Below are positions 50,021 to 61,862 of a stretch of 64,000 bases of DNA, piece after piece (position 1 is the first letter of the stretch; each line of letters opens with the position of its first letter). The position numbers and the translations under genes are program-made. The notes below the pieces were generated by a model. It saw only the letters and a list, made by a program, of their open reading frames with translations. It was not told the DNA's origin and did no database searches. The DNA comes from Notospermus geniculatus (taxonomy: Eukaryota; Nemertea; Pilidiophora; Heteronemertea; Lineidae), in NCBI GenBank assembly GCA_002633025.1, contig NMRB01000039.1:241058-305057 (forward strand). Reading direction: 5' to 3'.

Positions 50021-50709
50021 TAGTGAGGTTTCGCAAATTTGACGAAAGACGAAGTACGAAATACGAAGGTTCAACTTAATTTCCAGGACCTGATGTATCT
50101 CTGTAGATGGTTGGTACCACAAATATCCCTGCTGCCAATGCGTCATTTAGCATAACATGTAAGACCGAGAGAGTATTTAGTGCATCTTGAATATTTAAAT
50201 TTCCACTTCGTCTACGAAGTGGAAACGAAAGATAAATTTCAAAGTTTAATATACACCGTAACTCTATCGGTCTAACGCCATTTGCTAAAAGACGCTCTTG
50301 CAGCTACCAACCATCTCCTGAAAGTACATTTCGTCATGGAAATGAAGTCCAATTTCGTATTTCGTACTTCTTGTTTCGTCACATTTGCGAAACCTCGATA
50401 TTTCGCAAATCTGACGAAACACGAAGTGCGAAATACGAAATTGGACTTCATTTCCATGTCAGGAGATGGTTGGTACCACAAATATCGCCTGCTGCAAGAG
50501 CGTCTTTTAGCGTCGGAAGTTAGATCGATAGAGATCGGTGTATATAATATACACCGTAACTCTATCGGTCCTACGTCATACGCTAAAAGACGCTCTTGCA
50601 GCAGGTGATATTTGTGGTACCATCCATCTCCCGAAATACATTAGATTATGAAAATGAAGTTCTATTTCTATTTCGTACTTTGTGTTTCGTCAGGTTTGCG
50701 AAACCTCAC
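50021..50709. mobile_element. Compound foldback: two GAGGTTTCGC-ended elements head to tail
   Basis: The segment opens AGTGAGGTTTCGCAAA and closes TTTGCGAAACCTCACT. In the middle (about 50,388-50,410) GCGAAACCTC meets GATATTTCGC, so each half has its own termini. Internal blocks recur in both orientations: CTAAAAGACGCTCTTGCAGC, GGTTGGTACCACAAATATC, TACACCGTAACTCTATCGGT and GAAGTCCAATTTCGTATTTC. One end-fragment of the same family is at 35,150-35,215. Frames predicted here on both strands are palindrome by-products. Confidence 0.75.
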
Positions 50710-53099
50710 TAGTGACACGAGTACCCGGACCATTGTTGACTCACTCGCCGGAAAACCGAACAACTGATCTCAACGCTCAAACATTTCTTTTTTGTTTTGA
50801 GAATGTTAACAAATGTTCCCATGACATAACTGAGGTCATCCTCTGTTGCCAATTAGCTGAGCAATTTTTCATCTTTTCTTCAATTAAGGATCGTCGGTTA
50901 ATACTAACTCCGAACACATTTCGCTTAATTCGTTGCCATTGGTTGAGACGAGACTTTGAACAAAGGACAATTAGGTACAGAATGGATGGGAAATTAACTA
51001 ATCTACGATTTCCTACCTAAAATAATGAAGTTTGTTACACAGGGGAGCTTTTTGCCCGAGTTTTTTAAAACAATTACCTGGGAAAATGTTGTAAAGTTGC
51101 TGAGTATGTTGTTGGAAAGCACGACATTTAGTATAGTGCACTATAATCGTAGGTAAACGTGCAATCGTACATCAAAATGATAAAAGATTATATTGTAACT
51201 TTTTACTTTTTTTCTCATAAATGCAAATTCAACTTGGAAATCTGGTGCGAATTCTTAAGCCTGAGATTTGTGCCAAGTAATTTAAAGTGTTCAAAGCATA
51301 TCACTCAAGACACTCAAGCACTGAGAAAATTAAGAGAAGTTCAATCACGACATTGCTTCTTGTCAGGATAAGTCGCATTGGGAATGAATCCGCCAAAAAT
51401 TGAAATAACGATAATTCCATCCGATTTTATTTTCAATCAGTACTACCGAATCACATTTCAACCACAAAGTTCTTTTTCCAAGTTAAGAACTTTCTCCAGA
51501 AATGGTTAATTTCAATTTTATTTGATTTTGAAAGATTTCTTACTTCAGAAAACCAGAATATTGATACCGGTATTTAAAAACTACTTCGAAATATCTTTTA
51601 TCTTTTTCTGGAAGTGAACGATAAAGAAATTAGGAATCATTCACTTTAAAACAATTACAATGTTGTGACATAGCGTATTTTTGAGGTTGAACCACGCTCC
51701 TTCTGTTTGCTAAGACTCTGGAATATACCTGGATGCAGAAAATTACTTTATGTTACTGTGATCAAATAAAAGGCTCTGGTGCTGCTTTTCATTATCTTTA
51801 ACGACATTATCAAATTATTGTAATTTCAACCGCAGTATTTTCTAATCATAATCTATTAGTTAACTCGGCAATGAATACCCCTACCGTTGTGAGTTTTAAC
51901 TTGCTGAGGCATACAAGGACATGTACATGTTTATCTAATACACACCTTCAGCATGCACGACCAACACGGATAAAAATCGTCTCTCTTTAAAGCTGACGGA
52001 CCAATGTCGGTGTGACTTGTGCCACCCAAAAAAATTCACAGACGTTTAACTAACAGGTAATTGAACAACTTTGTTGTTAATATATTCAATGATTAAAACA
52101 TGTCAAAAGTACTTTTTTTATTATGTTTTGTTTTTGGAATGTCAACTCTTTTGTCTCTGTTGAAATGGCTAGACATTTCTAATGAGCTGATGGTAATAAC
52201 GGTAAAATCACGTTTAACAGGTCATGTTGACAGGTGCCAACATTGACAGTTCTGCTCATGGACCCTGTTGATTTGCAGGCTAGAGTCAATGTAATGTAAA
52301 GTGGATTTATTGGGAAAAATAAATGTACAGTGATGTAAGGGGCCAAAGCAGAGCATTAACGGCCCCTAGAAAAGTGAAACAAATAAATGAATGTTACATG
52401 CGTGATGACCAGGCCCACATTTAGTTGCTTAAAAACATCACAATTATTATTTTTCTATTACCCTTTGCAAAACATGTGAGAACCATGTAAAAGGAATGAT
52501 AGGCCTAGGCCTAATCGTTCAAGTTTCGACATTTTTTTACTGCATGTAAGATATGGGTATGTAAGGTCAGGGCCAAGTGTATTAAAAAAGAGCTCTCCTT
52601 GTCCTAGATTGTTTTTGCCATCGTGAATAGGAATTACGACCCAAACATAATACCTGTACATATGGTATTTTTTCCTGCCCATGTCAGCGGGGAAAATGCC
52701 GGAATTTCCCTTCCCTGTGATATATGGTATGTACCGAACTAATTACACAGAACAATTATAAAACAAAGCAAGTATTATTTACGAATATAAATTCCTGCAC
52801 CAAAGGTAGATCAGATAAACCAAGAAACATTCAAATATCAAGGATCTCAGTTGTCGTGCTCGGCTACAAAAGAAACACGAAGTATTTTATATATCAGTAA
52901 AAATAGTTTTTGATATCAGTAATATTCGTAAACAGATAGAAATTCGGTTAAGCAATTGTGTCCATGTCGTCTTCAATAAACATCAACCTGGTTCGAATAA
53001 TGCATCGAAGGCCTGTGTAAGATTGGTGATATTGTGTGTAGGAATTTTATACTAAGTCACGAGTCGTTGGGTTTGGTTGGTGTCTTTGAGGTTGAGAGG

Positions 53100-53175
53100 A
53101 TGGGTGATATTGCAGACGCCGTTATGAAGGCTTGTTTAAGTATGAATCAAGACGATATTATGGGATTCTTTTATG
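53100..53175 (+). CDS. Alx-family homeobox gene, alternative coding exon 1b
   Basis: ATG at 53,100 in a strong context (AGAGGATGG; A at -3, G at +4) opens 25 codons, MGDIADAVMKACLSMNQDDI then MGFFY, plus one base. The donor is ATG|GTGAGTGC at 53,176. The phase (1) is the same as exon 1a, so it joins the exon at 54,940 in frame, again producing Ala at the junction. The resulting protein would lack the octapeptide. No acceptor is obvious directly upstream, as expected for a transcript-initiating exon. It was identified from start context, donor and phase. I do not recognise the peptide. Confidence 0.55.
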
Positions 53176-54939
53176 GTGAGTGCAATTTGATCTTTTACAA
53201 TTGAATTTTCCCTTGAATTCGAATTCCTTAACTTTTGACTTATGCCTTTTCCATTAAAAGAAACTTGAATAAGTGAACCTGAAAACGCCTTTTGCGAAGT
53301 GAGTTTTTTGGAGGGCTTGCCTTACATGTACTGTGGGTGTAGAAGTGTTATTTCAAAACGCAAAAGAAGAGTTCAGGCTCTGGCCACGGTATACGACATG
53401 AAAACAGTCGGAGATGCGTGTAGATATCCTCTAAAAAGGAATGATGGGCCTCAAAATGAGCATCGATTTCTCAAAGGACTGGTCAGAGTGTACGTCTAAA
53501 CATAGCCGAGTCCAAGATTATGATACCTCCATTTCGACTCAATGCGTGTTGTAAGTATTCTATAACCATGATGTTCCCCAATTTATGAAAATGTTGCTGC
53601 TGTCGTTTACAAAAATTGGTTTTTCCAAGGTCCACACAGTAGAGAGCCCATCGTTTCTTCGCTCTTCGTCCATTAAGTGTCGGCTGCCGTCGTTTCTGTG
53701 ACGCCTGCGATAGAACTACCCACAAGTTATAAACGATTAACGAACACCAACAGATAAAGCGAAAATTGTTCTTATAATAAGAGAATTAGTTTAATCGCGG
53801 GGAGTTATTGATATAGGTTTATTATATTTATAAGTACGAGTCATTTCTGAATGTAATAGTTTGATTCGTCTAGGGAAGACTGAGATTGTATCATGGTGAC
53901 TGCTTGGAACTATATTAATATTGCTCTGTTTAGTGGATACACACTATTTTAACAGCTGTTTTTTCGCAAAAAAACAACCGCAAAAATTCTCCCTACAGGT
54001 TTTTTAATGCCCTTATGGCTAAAAAAGAATGCCAACTTAGTTGCCTTGTATATAAAGGACAGTTTCAAATTCGAAGACTGTGGAGTGAAATTTCGAAACA
54101 TAGTTTTTGTACATGTATATGATGGTATCATAACATTATGAAGGAATTCTTACGTCATTTAGATGGTCCTTACGCATGAATGTCAATTGGATCACCTATA
54201 CATCCACGCCCCTGACATGCGTGTAAAATTTCATGTGTCTGTTGCTGTCATCATAATCCAAACATAATTTTGTGTCTAGACAACGAACAAGATGTAAAGA
54301 ACGTACTCCTGAAAAACGCGTCCGCTTCTTTTGTTCCTTGACAGATTAAAATGCATAGACCTATCCATTTTCGAAACTAAACTTTAACAATATATACATG
54401 TATATACAATCTTTCCTTCCCCGGACAGTCTTTCCTGGGATAGTCTTTATTTCACATCAGTAGAATCTTTCGTTCCGCAGACAGTTCGTTCTCCGACATG
54501 TTTTTCCCGGGAACATTCTTTACTTTCGCACAGTCCAAGTTCGTTTCCCGGACAGTTTTCCCTTGGATACACTATACTTTCACGGTAGAAAATCTCTCAG
54601 TTCCCGGACAATTTTCGCGGGTATATTCTTTACTTTCGCAGTGGAATCTTTCGTTCCCCGGACGCTTTTCAGGGGACATTCTTCACAGTCTTTCACAGTA
54701 GGGTCTTTCATAGATTTTCCTGGGATATTCTTTTTCACGTCGGTCAAACACCAAAAGGGCAAACTGACCGAAGGATATGGTAATAGCGAACGGGTAGCGG
54801 TGCTTCCAAACAATACTAATCAAGTTTTATTTGGACAGTGTGTACACATCATCATTATCAGTAACGTCTTTGGGGATCAAAATTTATAGTACGGTATTTT
54901 CAATAAAATGATCAACATTTTGATTTCCTGTCGTTTCAG
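53176..54939. other. Alx intron before the homeodomain exon
   Basis: No coding sequence is supported. The last part contains the degenerate tandem repeat at 54,415-54,740. The acceptor at 54,938-54,939 follows a good pyrimidine tract (TTTCCTGTCGTTTCAG). Confidence 0.5.
54415..54740. repeat. Degenerate tandem repeat, about 55-60-bp unit
   Basis: Units of the form TTCCCCGGACAGTTTTCC - GGATATTCTTTACTTTCGCA - GTAGAATCTTTCG recur about six times with drift (for example near 54,417, 54,488, 54,543, 54,599, 54,653). It lies just upstream of the homeodomain exon. The 3' portion is duplicated after the N at 55,274 as part of the contig-end overlap. Frames through it are not genes. Confidence 0.65.
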
Positions 54940-55250
54940 CAACCGAAAACCAAACTCCACGCCAAATGTCAGAAAAGTCAGAATGTGAAAGTCCAGCTTC
55001 AAACGAAACATCTTCAACCACTGAACTTTCAGACAGTGGAACTAAACCTGACGCGGATGATGACAAGGCAAGTGAGAGTGACAAGTGTACAGACTGTGTA
55101 ATACAACGAAAGAAACGGCGCAACCGGACTACTTTCACTAGTTTTCAACTCGAGGAAATGGAACGTGTTTTTCAGAAGACTCACTATCCAGATGTCTATA
55201 CGCGTGAACAATTAGCGCTGAGGTGTGACCTGACAGAGGCAAGGGTTCAG
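54940..55250 (+). CDS. Alx-family homeobox gene, exon 2 (acidic linker plus homeodomain residues 1-46), copy A
   Basis: Acceptor TTTCAG|CAACC and donor GTTCAG|GTAAGG bound 311 bases: two bases finish the phase-1 Ala codon, then 103 codons. The first ~55 residues are Ser/Glu/Asp-rich (an unstructured, acidic linker). The homeodomain starts at [16 protein letters not shown] and ends at TEARVQ, position 46. Intron position 46/47 is the one shared by paired-like homeobox genes. The string [18 protein letters not shown] is diagnostic of the Alx/Arx group, and [11 protein letters not shown] favours Alx over Arx. In echinoderms Alx1 drives skeletogenic fate; this role is family knowledge. Residue 16 is Met instead of the usual Leu. 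This copy ends 24 bases before the N at 55,274. Confidence 0.92.
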
Positions 55251-55273
55251 GTAAGGATAACGCCCTCTTAAGA

Positions 55274-55274
55274 N
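55274..55274. other. Single-N scaffold join splitting duplicated Alx sequence
   Basis: The sequence before the N (54,507-55,273) and after it (55,275-56,046) is the same 0.77 kb with a few intronic differences. The first copy stops at TCTTAAGA and the second continues past it. Confidence 0.9.
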
Positions 55275-55712
55275 CCGGGAACATTCTTTACCTTCGCACA
55301 GTCCAAGTTCGTTTCCCGGACAGTTTTCCCTTGGATACACTATACTTTCACGGTAGAAAATCTCTCACTCCCCGGACAATTTTCGCGGGTACATTCTTTA
55401 CTTTCGCAGTGGAATCTTTCGTTCCCCGGACGCTTTTCAGGGGACATTCTTCACAGTCTTTCACAGTGGGTCTTTCATAGATTTTCCTGGGATATTCTTT
55501 TTCACGTCGGTCAAACACCAAAAGGGCAAACTGACCGAAGGATATGGTAATAGCGAACGGGTAGCGGTGCTTCCAAATACATGTAATACTAATCAAGTTT
55601 TATTTGGACAGTGTGGACACATCATCATTATCAGTAATGTCTTTGGGGATCAAAATTTATAGTACGGTATTTTCAATAAAATGATCAACATTTTGATTTC
55701 CTGTCGTTTCAG

Positions 55713-56023
55713 CAACCGAAAACCAAACTCCACGCCAAATGTCAGAAAAGTCAGAATGTGAAAGTCCAGCTTCAAACGAAACATCTTCAACCACTGAACT
55801 TTCAGACAGTGGAACTAAACCTGACGCGGATGATGACAAGGCAAGTGAGAGTGACAAGTGTACAGACTGTGTAATACAACGAAAGAAACGGCGCAACCGG
55901 ACTACTTTCACTAGTTTTCAACTCGAGGAAATGGAACGTGTTTTTCAGAAGACTCACTATCCAGATGTCTATACGCGTGAACAATTAGCGCTGAGGTGTG
56001 ACCTGACAGAGGCAAGGGTTCAG
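55713..56023 (+). CDS. Alx-family homeobox gene, exon 2, copy B (assembly duplicate)
   Basis: It has the same acceptor, 311-base length, donor and encoded residues as 54,940-55,250; I found no coding difference. The flanking intron differs in several places (for example an added ACATGT near 55,578 and CTCACTCCCC for CTCAGTTCCC). Identity in the exon with scattered differences in the intron fits two alleles of one exon. Treat this as the same exon, not a tandem duplicate. The true gene continues downstream from this copy because its 3' flank is unbroken up to 61,349. Confidence 0.9.
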
Positions 56024-59000
56024 GTAAGGATAACGCCCTCTTAAGATTGAACTGGATCCAAGTAGACTTCCTTCCTTCTATTTGCTGCTAGCGTCTCCCA
56101 CAAGGATTTAGAAACCCAAAATAATTTTTTGGTTATTTTAGTGCATTTTATACAATTCTGATGCGTGTGCTGAACATTTACGTTTTCAACAACGAACATG
56201 GAATTCTACGTTCACCTAACTAAACAGGAGAACGTGATTTATTGGCCGCCGTCGGCATTTCATGGTCCCTTTGGAGTTCCCAAACATGTTTCAAAATAGT
56301 CTTTTGCGCATAAACACTATTCCTGATGTTTTTTAGGTGACAAAAATATCCGCTGGGAAATGAGGTCTCCAGGCTTCAACTTTCAACGCCATGCTCGGCT
56401 AATCTATCATTTCAATGCATTTGCTGACGGGCTGACGGTTGAACCTCCGCCGCATCATTCGGCGAATTCCCAGATTCTAAAGTTTCAGAGATATATCAAA
56501 TCAATGACTGGTCCATGGTGAACAGAAGCAACCAGGTGTGAAAGAGTTTTTTAAAAATGGCAAAGTGGAAAATGAATAGGATTAGTTTCCGATATTTGTT
56601 TCTGGTTAGCACGCTTTGATTAGGTTTATGTTGTCAGATCTGGGCGGCCATGTTTATTTCGGATGGAGGCGCGGTAACCTCGTCCACAGGGGTCGTTAAG
56701 TCATCGGTTTTGGCTGTTGCTCACAGTTCAGCTACGGATTGGTAGCTGCAAACTCTAATATAATAGAGTTATGGATTTTGGGTGGCCTCGACACCAGGGA
56801 GTAAATGACGCATAATAGGATTTCCATCGAAAACACCATTTTGCAACTTCGCCACATATTCTTGCATTTAAAAGTTTATGATACGAATGACTTATAAGCA
56901 AGACATCGTCATTCACTTCTCTTTTCTCCAGCCTCTCACCCCCCCCCCCTCCTTCGTCTTTCAATACAATAGAAAAATGAAAAAGGATTAACCTTTAACT
57001 CTGCTGCAATATCGTTATCATGCGAATTCCTGAGCGAACGTCATACAGTCCCAATGCATTTCACCGCAACTCAACCGTACAACCACTGCCTATCTTTAAA
57101 AACAACAAAGTAACAAGTTATCACAAGGACCACTTAAAAAAGTAATTTGATTTTAGCAAGGTACTTTGCCGGCTTACCTAAAATCACTACAAACTTATTA
57201 TGGCGACTAATTCAATTTCCTCCACCCGATAACTGATTTTGAATGGCTTCAATTAAAGGAACGCTTTTCTACTTTTGATTGCAATGAGCTAGTCTGTCAC
57301 TTATTAGAAGTCAATGACTACCCGCTAGCACTAGGTGTTCCTCCTGCCACCTGCTACATCGCACACAACGAATTCCATCCATGTTTTCACCAAGTTTCTT
57401 TTCTCAGATCGTGCCCTTACATACAAGTATTTGAGCCACACGGGATGGGGGTGGGGGGGTTCCAGTTACGACCAATGTAAAAGAATTACTTCGGCTGTTT
57501 AGCCAGTAGGCCTAGTAAACAAACTTGTTTTCAAACGTTTTGAGTTCAGCCTTATCTTCGGGTTTTCTCTCAACCCATCGTACAGCCCATCCCACCGTTT
57601 TTTCTTCGGTGTTCTTACGTCTGGGCGCCTTTCTCTGTCACTTAAGCCAAAAGTAACGTTTTTCTACAACTGAATCTCGTAATCTCATGCCATCCGTTCG
57701 CAACAGGAGAAAATATACGTGACCTAATCGCTTTTTATTTGAAGTCAATTTGTCTATCTGAATTACTTGGAGATCATCCGTTTTGACATCACAATCAATA
57801 TTATGCACTCACTGCTCTTTTTGGCAAGTATGTGTTTTGACCTTTACGACCATTGATTAGTTTGAACTTACGACCAATACCATTCGTTCAGTTTTGATCT
57901 CAGACACAATATTTACATTTACTTTGCTCTTTTCGATTAGTTTTGAGCTTACAACCAATATTACTGCTACAATGTGTCTGCTCTTTTCGATTACATGTAC
58001 ATGTACAATCAAAATTTTTGTGATATTTTTATTATTTTTTGTGTGTATTTTCAAGAAACACCTGAATTATTTTGCATTAACCCGAGTACAGTTTATCATT
58101 TACGCGTTTCTCTGAATATAACAGGACGAGAAAATGTCTCTTATTTTGCAACAGCCATTTTTTTTCTTTTGGATCCGCTTTTAAAGTCGGGCAGTTTTGT
58201 TACCATTGACCTTCCAATTATCTTCATGTTACAATCGTAAACCATCCTGAGCCTAGCAGCATAAAATTCACCAATCACGGAACCAGCTGGAACTCGAGAG
58301 CCCGAATCCCATGGCTTTAGGAAGCTGCGTTCCTGTTGGGCACAGGAGCTTTACTTAGGCTTTCCCTTTCATCGGCCACTTGCCATTGCTCGGGTAGTTA
58401 GCGCGCCTTTATCAAAAACACGTGCGTTGCTTTATCCAGAGTTGAAAGGCGATAAGATAGCCTAGCCCCTGGAGGGATATTCTGGCTCCATAACCAGATA
58501 GGATGGAGCTTTATCGTACGTCGCTGACAGTTCTGTAGATACCTCTGACCGAGTAAGGTAATTAAAAACCTGAGTTTGCAGAAATCAATTCATTGAATAG
58601 GACAAACAACAAAATGTATTGAAAACTGTTAGTTTTTGTGTTTGCATTGATCATGATGGAGTGTTCGATTCTAGTTTTGACAAAAGTCAACTTTAAATGG
58701 AAAGTCCAACAGAAACCATCTTATCACTAAGTTTACGCAGGAACACTGCCAAGCTTCACTGGGAAAAATGAAGTAGTGCTGAAAACTACTTTTAAAATGC
58801 GTAATTCTAATTTGGTTCTGGTGTTCAAACAACATTTACATGTACCATTTATCATTTACCAAATTACAATTTATAACCAAGTTTTTGTGCATTATGCGCT
58901 TAATATACTGTTGCTTTGTTTTTTACCAATGTTTGAAATTACGGAAATACCTGGTGGGGGATACACGGATGCCATGGGGCGACTAATTAACTTTTCCTGT

Positions 59001-60957
59001 TAACTGCAACCTATACAGTTATTACTAATCAGAACTGCTTTGTGAATTAAATAATTCATTAGAAATAGCGGGAAGAAAGAAACTAATTTATCAGTAATTT
59101 TCTTCGACATTGACACCAATGGAAAAGTTGCAAACTGAGTACCGCGATGAATGCAGAACGAAGGGGCTTGCTTAACTAGATTTTCTTCTGCACAGTTCTG
59201 GGAGATTCCGTTTGCCCCACTCCCTGTTGCATGCCAAATAATTAGATTTCTTCGGCAAATTAACAATTTGTCCGATGTCGAACCGAGTTGGAAAACACCG
59301 TTGCATAGCTAGGACTCCTAGAGTGTTCAATCTCAAATTAGCGCCGTACATCCGAGCTAGCTGCCAGCGGTAGGGTGTCCATGAAGAACAAATGGAGCGG
59401 AATGAAGCCAGCACACATGTGTTCACCAGTTTAATTAGTGATGGAACTAAAAACCGTAGGAAAACTTTCAGCAGCGACTTGGTTGTCCTATCCAGTCTGC
59501 AGTTGGTCTGCGGATATGTTACTCTCGTGAACTCTTCAAAATCTTCTGCTATTGAAAGGACGATTACAAAGGAATCTAAATTAGTTGTCTCGTGTGTGAG
59601 TGCAGCAAAGGAAAAAAAGGTCGGACTGCTTGCTGGTCGCACACTGCGACCGCCGATCATTTTTCTTACGGTAGCGAGCTTGCAGCCGAATGTGTTCAAG
59701 CTGACCGCCAGTTCCCAGCCGCCGGTCACGAACCCCAAGAACAAAACAAAAGTTTGTTCTTACCAGGCTGGTGTAGGTGAGTGCTATGCGCTCAGTGGTT
59801 ATTTGAAAAACCCGCCGGTCAGATCGACTTGCTGACCAATCAAATCAAATCCCCTGGTCACATGATTTCAAAATGGCAGCGGCCATTAAGAAGGCAATCC
59901 CGTCTAGTTCTGTGTCCCGCTGGAACGAGATAAGCTTTGACACAACGAACGCCTGCTATAGCTTGACCGCAACGAGATAGCAGAGGAACCGCAAACAATT
60001 TAGCTAGTGGCGGTCTGTGTAGCTGCGGCCGATAATCTTCGCCGGTGGATGAATTTGTTTGCAGTGTGCAATACCATAACCCAATATCGGCAAAGAAGAA
60101 AATTTATTCTGTAGTAATACTGACTTACTATCATAATTTTTGTGTTACATGTAAAATGGGGGCTTTCTATCAACCAGCGTAATCAGCTGTGTTTATGGCA
60201 GGACTCGCTATCAATTCACAATTCAAACGACCAACATTTATTGCTTTCAAGATTCGAGAGCCTGGGTACCCCCTCCAAAAAAATGTCGTTATCATCTCTT
60301 AGAGACACCAACGTAATGTGTGTTGTCGTTTCTGTATCAAAAACCTAATTTCATTAAAATTGTTATCCAGACGAATTTGCGAATGAGCTATAGCCAGCTT
60401 CCTGCGGTTACATTGAAATGTACTAACGCGCACCCGGCGTGAGGGGGCAATTCTAGCCAATTATTTTTGCATGATTAGGCTAGAAACTTCCTAGCAAATG
60501 TTTACCCAAGAAGGTAATGTTACCGATCTTTGTTTTCCTCACGCTGATTAGCGAAATCAAGCATGCCGAGCAATTCCAAGATGGCGTTTCGAACCCGTGT
60601 AGTCCAAATGATAGCACCGCCGAAGAGGTATATTCTGGCCATGACGCGCCGTGAACTCCGCATGTATCCTTGTTATTGGCCGAACCACGTGTCCGGTTGC
60701 CTTTTTCAAGACGATCCATTCCGCGCACGACTTTTAGTCAGCTGCTCTCCTTACCGTTGTTACCTTGGAGACAGTACCATATGTTATAGAATTTAGACAA
60801 AAATATTATGGAGACGTGGTCATAGACTCATACAGAGTGAGATTACATGACACCTAAAAGAGGTTCTGGGTTTCGATACCCTCTGCATTCCTGCCTCCAA
60901 CACCTCAGGGGGACCAAGGTTCCCCCCGCTGCTCTGCTTAGCCCTGTTTTCAGAATA

Positions 60958-61093
60958 AAGCTGCTTTTCCACGAGGCATTTGCGGGCGCGGGTGGAAAAA
61001 ATCGATCCAACGTATTTCCCTTTAGCTGTTTCACCCGCACCCGCTCCCGCCACCGAAACCGCGTCCGCAAACGTCTGGTGGAAAAGCAGCCTT
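60958..61093. repeat. Foldback element, about 34-bp imperfect arms
   Basis: AAAGCTGCTTTTCCACGAGG and TTTGCGGGCGCGGG on the left pair with CCGCGTCCGCAAACG and TGGTGGAAAAGCAGCCTT on the right. It is GC-rich, which explains the overlapping frames on both strands. Non-coding MITE-like sequence. Confidence 0.65.
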
Positions 61094-61349
61094 ATGCGGA
61101 TGTCAGGTCGACCTTGCGATGGCACAGAACAGGCGCACGCTGACTCTTCCGGATCACTTGGCGTCTGAGGCACGACAGCGTGGAACAAATCAGTCGCCGA
61201 TCTGGTGTGACATGACTGCAGTTGCGACTCACTTGCGGGATCAGTTGCCGATCAAAAAGATCGTGCGGATGTCAGGTCACACTGCGATTGCTTGCGCCAC
61301 GACGGAACAGTCGTCGGCATCAGCTGGATCGCAAGCACAGTCAGGTCAC

Positions 61350-61350
61350 N
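61350..61350. other. Single-N scaffold join in the Alx intron
   Basis: An undetermined base follows CACAGTCAGGTCAC, itself part of a local repeat. By analogy with the joins at 23,280 and 55,274 this is probably a contig boundary, and real sequence, possibly including an Alx exon, may be missing here. Confidence 0.65.
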
Positions 61351-61641
61351 ATTTGGCAGACCCCTAGTAGTTAAATGGACCCTCAGAAAAGTAGCTCCTT
61401 TTCACTCATCCCTTGATTGCCAGATATGCCGAAAATAGTACTACCACTGACCTACATTGACCAAGGCTAGGCCAGTTTTTGCCGCCACAACCGCTGGAAA
61501 GAATGCCAGTGGTTCCGCTGATACAGCGCCAGGCAAACTGATGGCTGACGCATAGACATGATAGAGCTAGCATCCATGAGCGCGAGCATGTGCATTGTAC
61601 ATTTTTGTATTTGCTTATCTGCAGTGCGTGCGTGTAGGCTA

Positions 61642-61651
<10 letters not shown>

Positions 61652-61673
<22 letters not shown>

Positions 61674-61674
61674 C
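61652..61674. repeat. GT dinucleotide microsatellite
   Basis: About ten GT units flanked by GTGCGT variants. Short frames across it are artefacts. Confidence 0.85.
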
Positions 61675-61862
61675 GTTACGTTATCCATGTAGGCCTACAT
61701 ACTGTACATGTACTTGCACGCCTAATGTCGTTCACTCACGCACACGGATCTGGTCCACCGTATTCCAGTCGGTAAAAATCCGACCAAACATGGAGTACCG
61801 TGCATTATCGTGGCCGGAAGAATTGGTGGAACAATCCCCGCTTTTTCCTCCTCTGCATTTCG

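Larger units (their letters stand above)
47481..53099. other. Intron of the Alx gene (upstream part)
   Basis: No coding exon was recognised. It contains an N run (48,614-48,724), a long palindrome (48,787-48,927) and a compound foldback (50,021-50,709). The remainder is AT-rich with short frames. If exon 1b has its own promoter, the last part (about 52.7-53.1 kb) would contain it. An upstream TTTTATACTAA at about 53,046 is the only TATA-like word noted. Confidence 0.45.

Noticed and set aside
54966-55271. Reading the homeodomain frame on to its stop (ending [10 protein letters not shown]) as a complete truncated protein
   Set aside because: The last residues are translated intron after a canonical donor (CAG|GTAAGG) at the standard paired-class intron position.
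55274-56046. A genuine double homeobox or tandem exon duplication
   Set aside because: The exact meeting of copies at a lone N, an identical coding part, and the same pattern at 23,280 favour unmerged overlapping contigs.
56534-56580. A GTGTG...ATGGCAAAGTGG stretch recalling the VWFQNRRAKWRK exon
   Set aside because: Only a KW-like pair matches in one frame. Trp48, Phe49, Gln50 and Asn51 codons are absent and the preceding frame contains a stop. A real homeodomain exon would be almost invariant.
59172-59835. Overlapping 190- and 147-codon frames on opposite strands
   Set aside because: I considered a transposase remnant, but no catalytic pattern or family motif is visible, and the two frames mirror each other as expected from base composition.
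60580-60796. AAGATGGCG start context near 60,580
   Set aside because: It looks like a YY1-type start-site motif, but no supported frame or exon follows. Similar words near 6,317, 16,204 and 18,780 are equally unsupported.
60820-61188. Overlapping frames on both strands near 61 kb
   Set aside because: They arise from a GC-rich foldback element (60,958-61,093) and its repeated surroundings.
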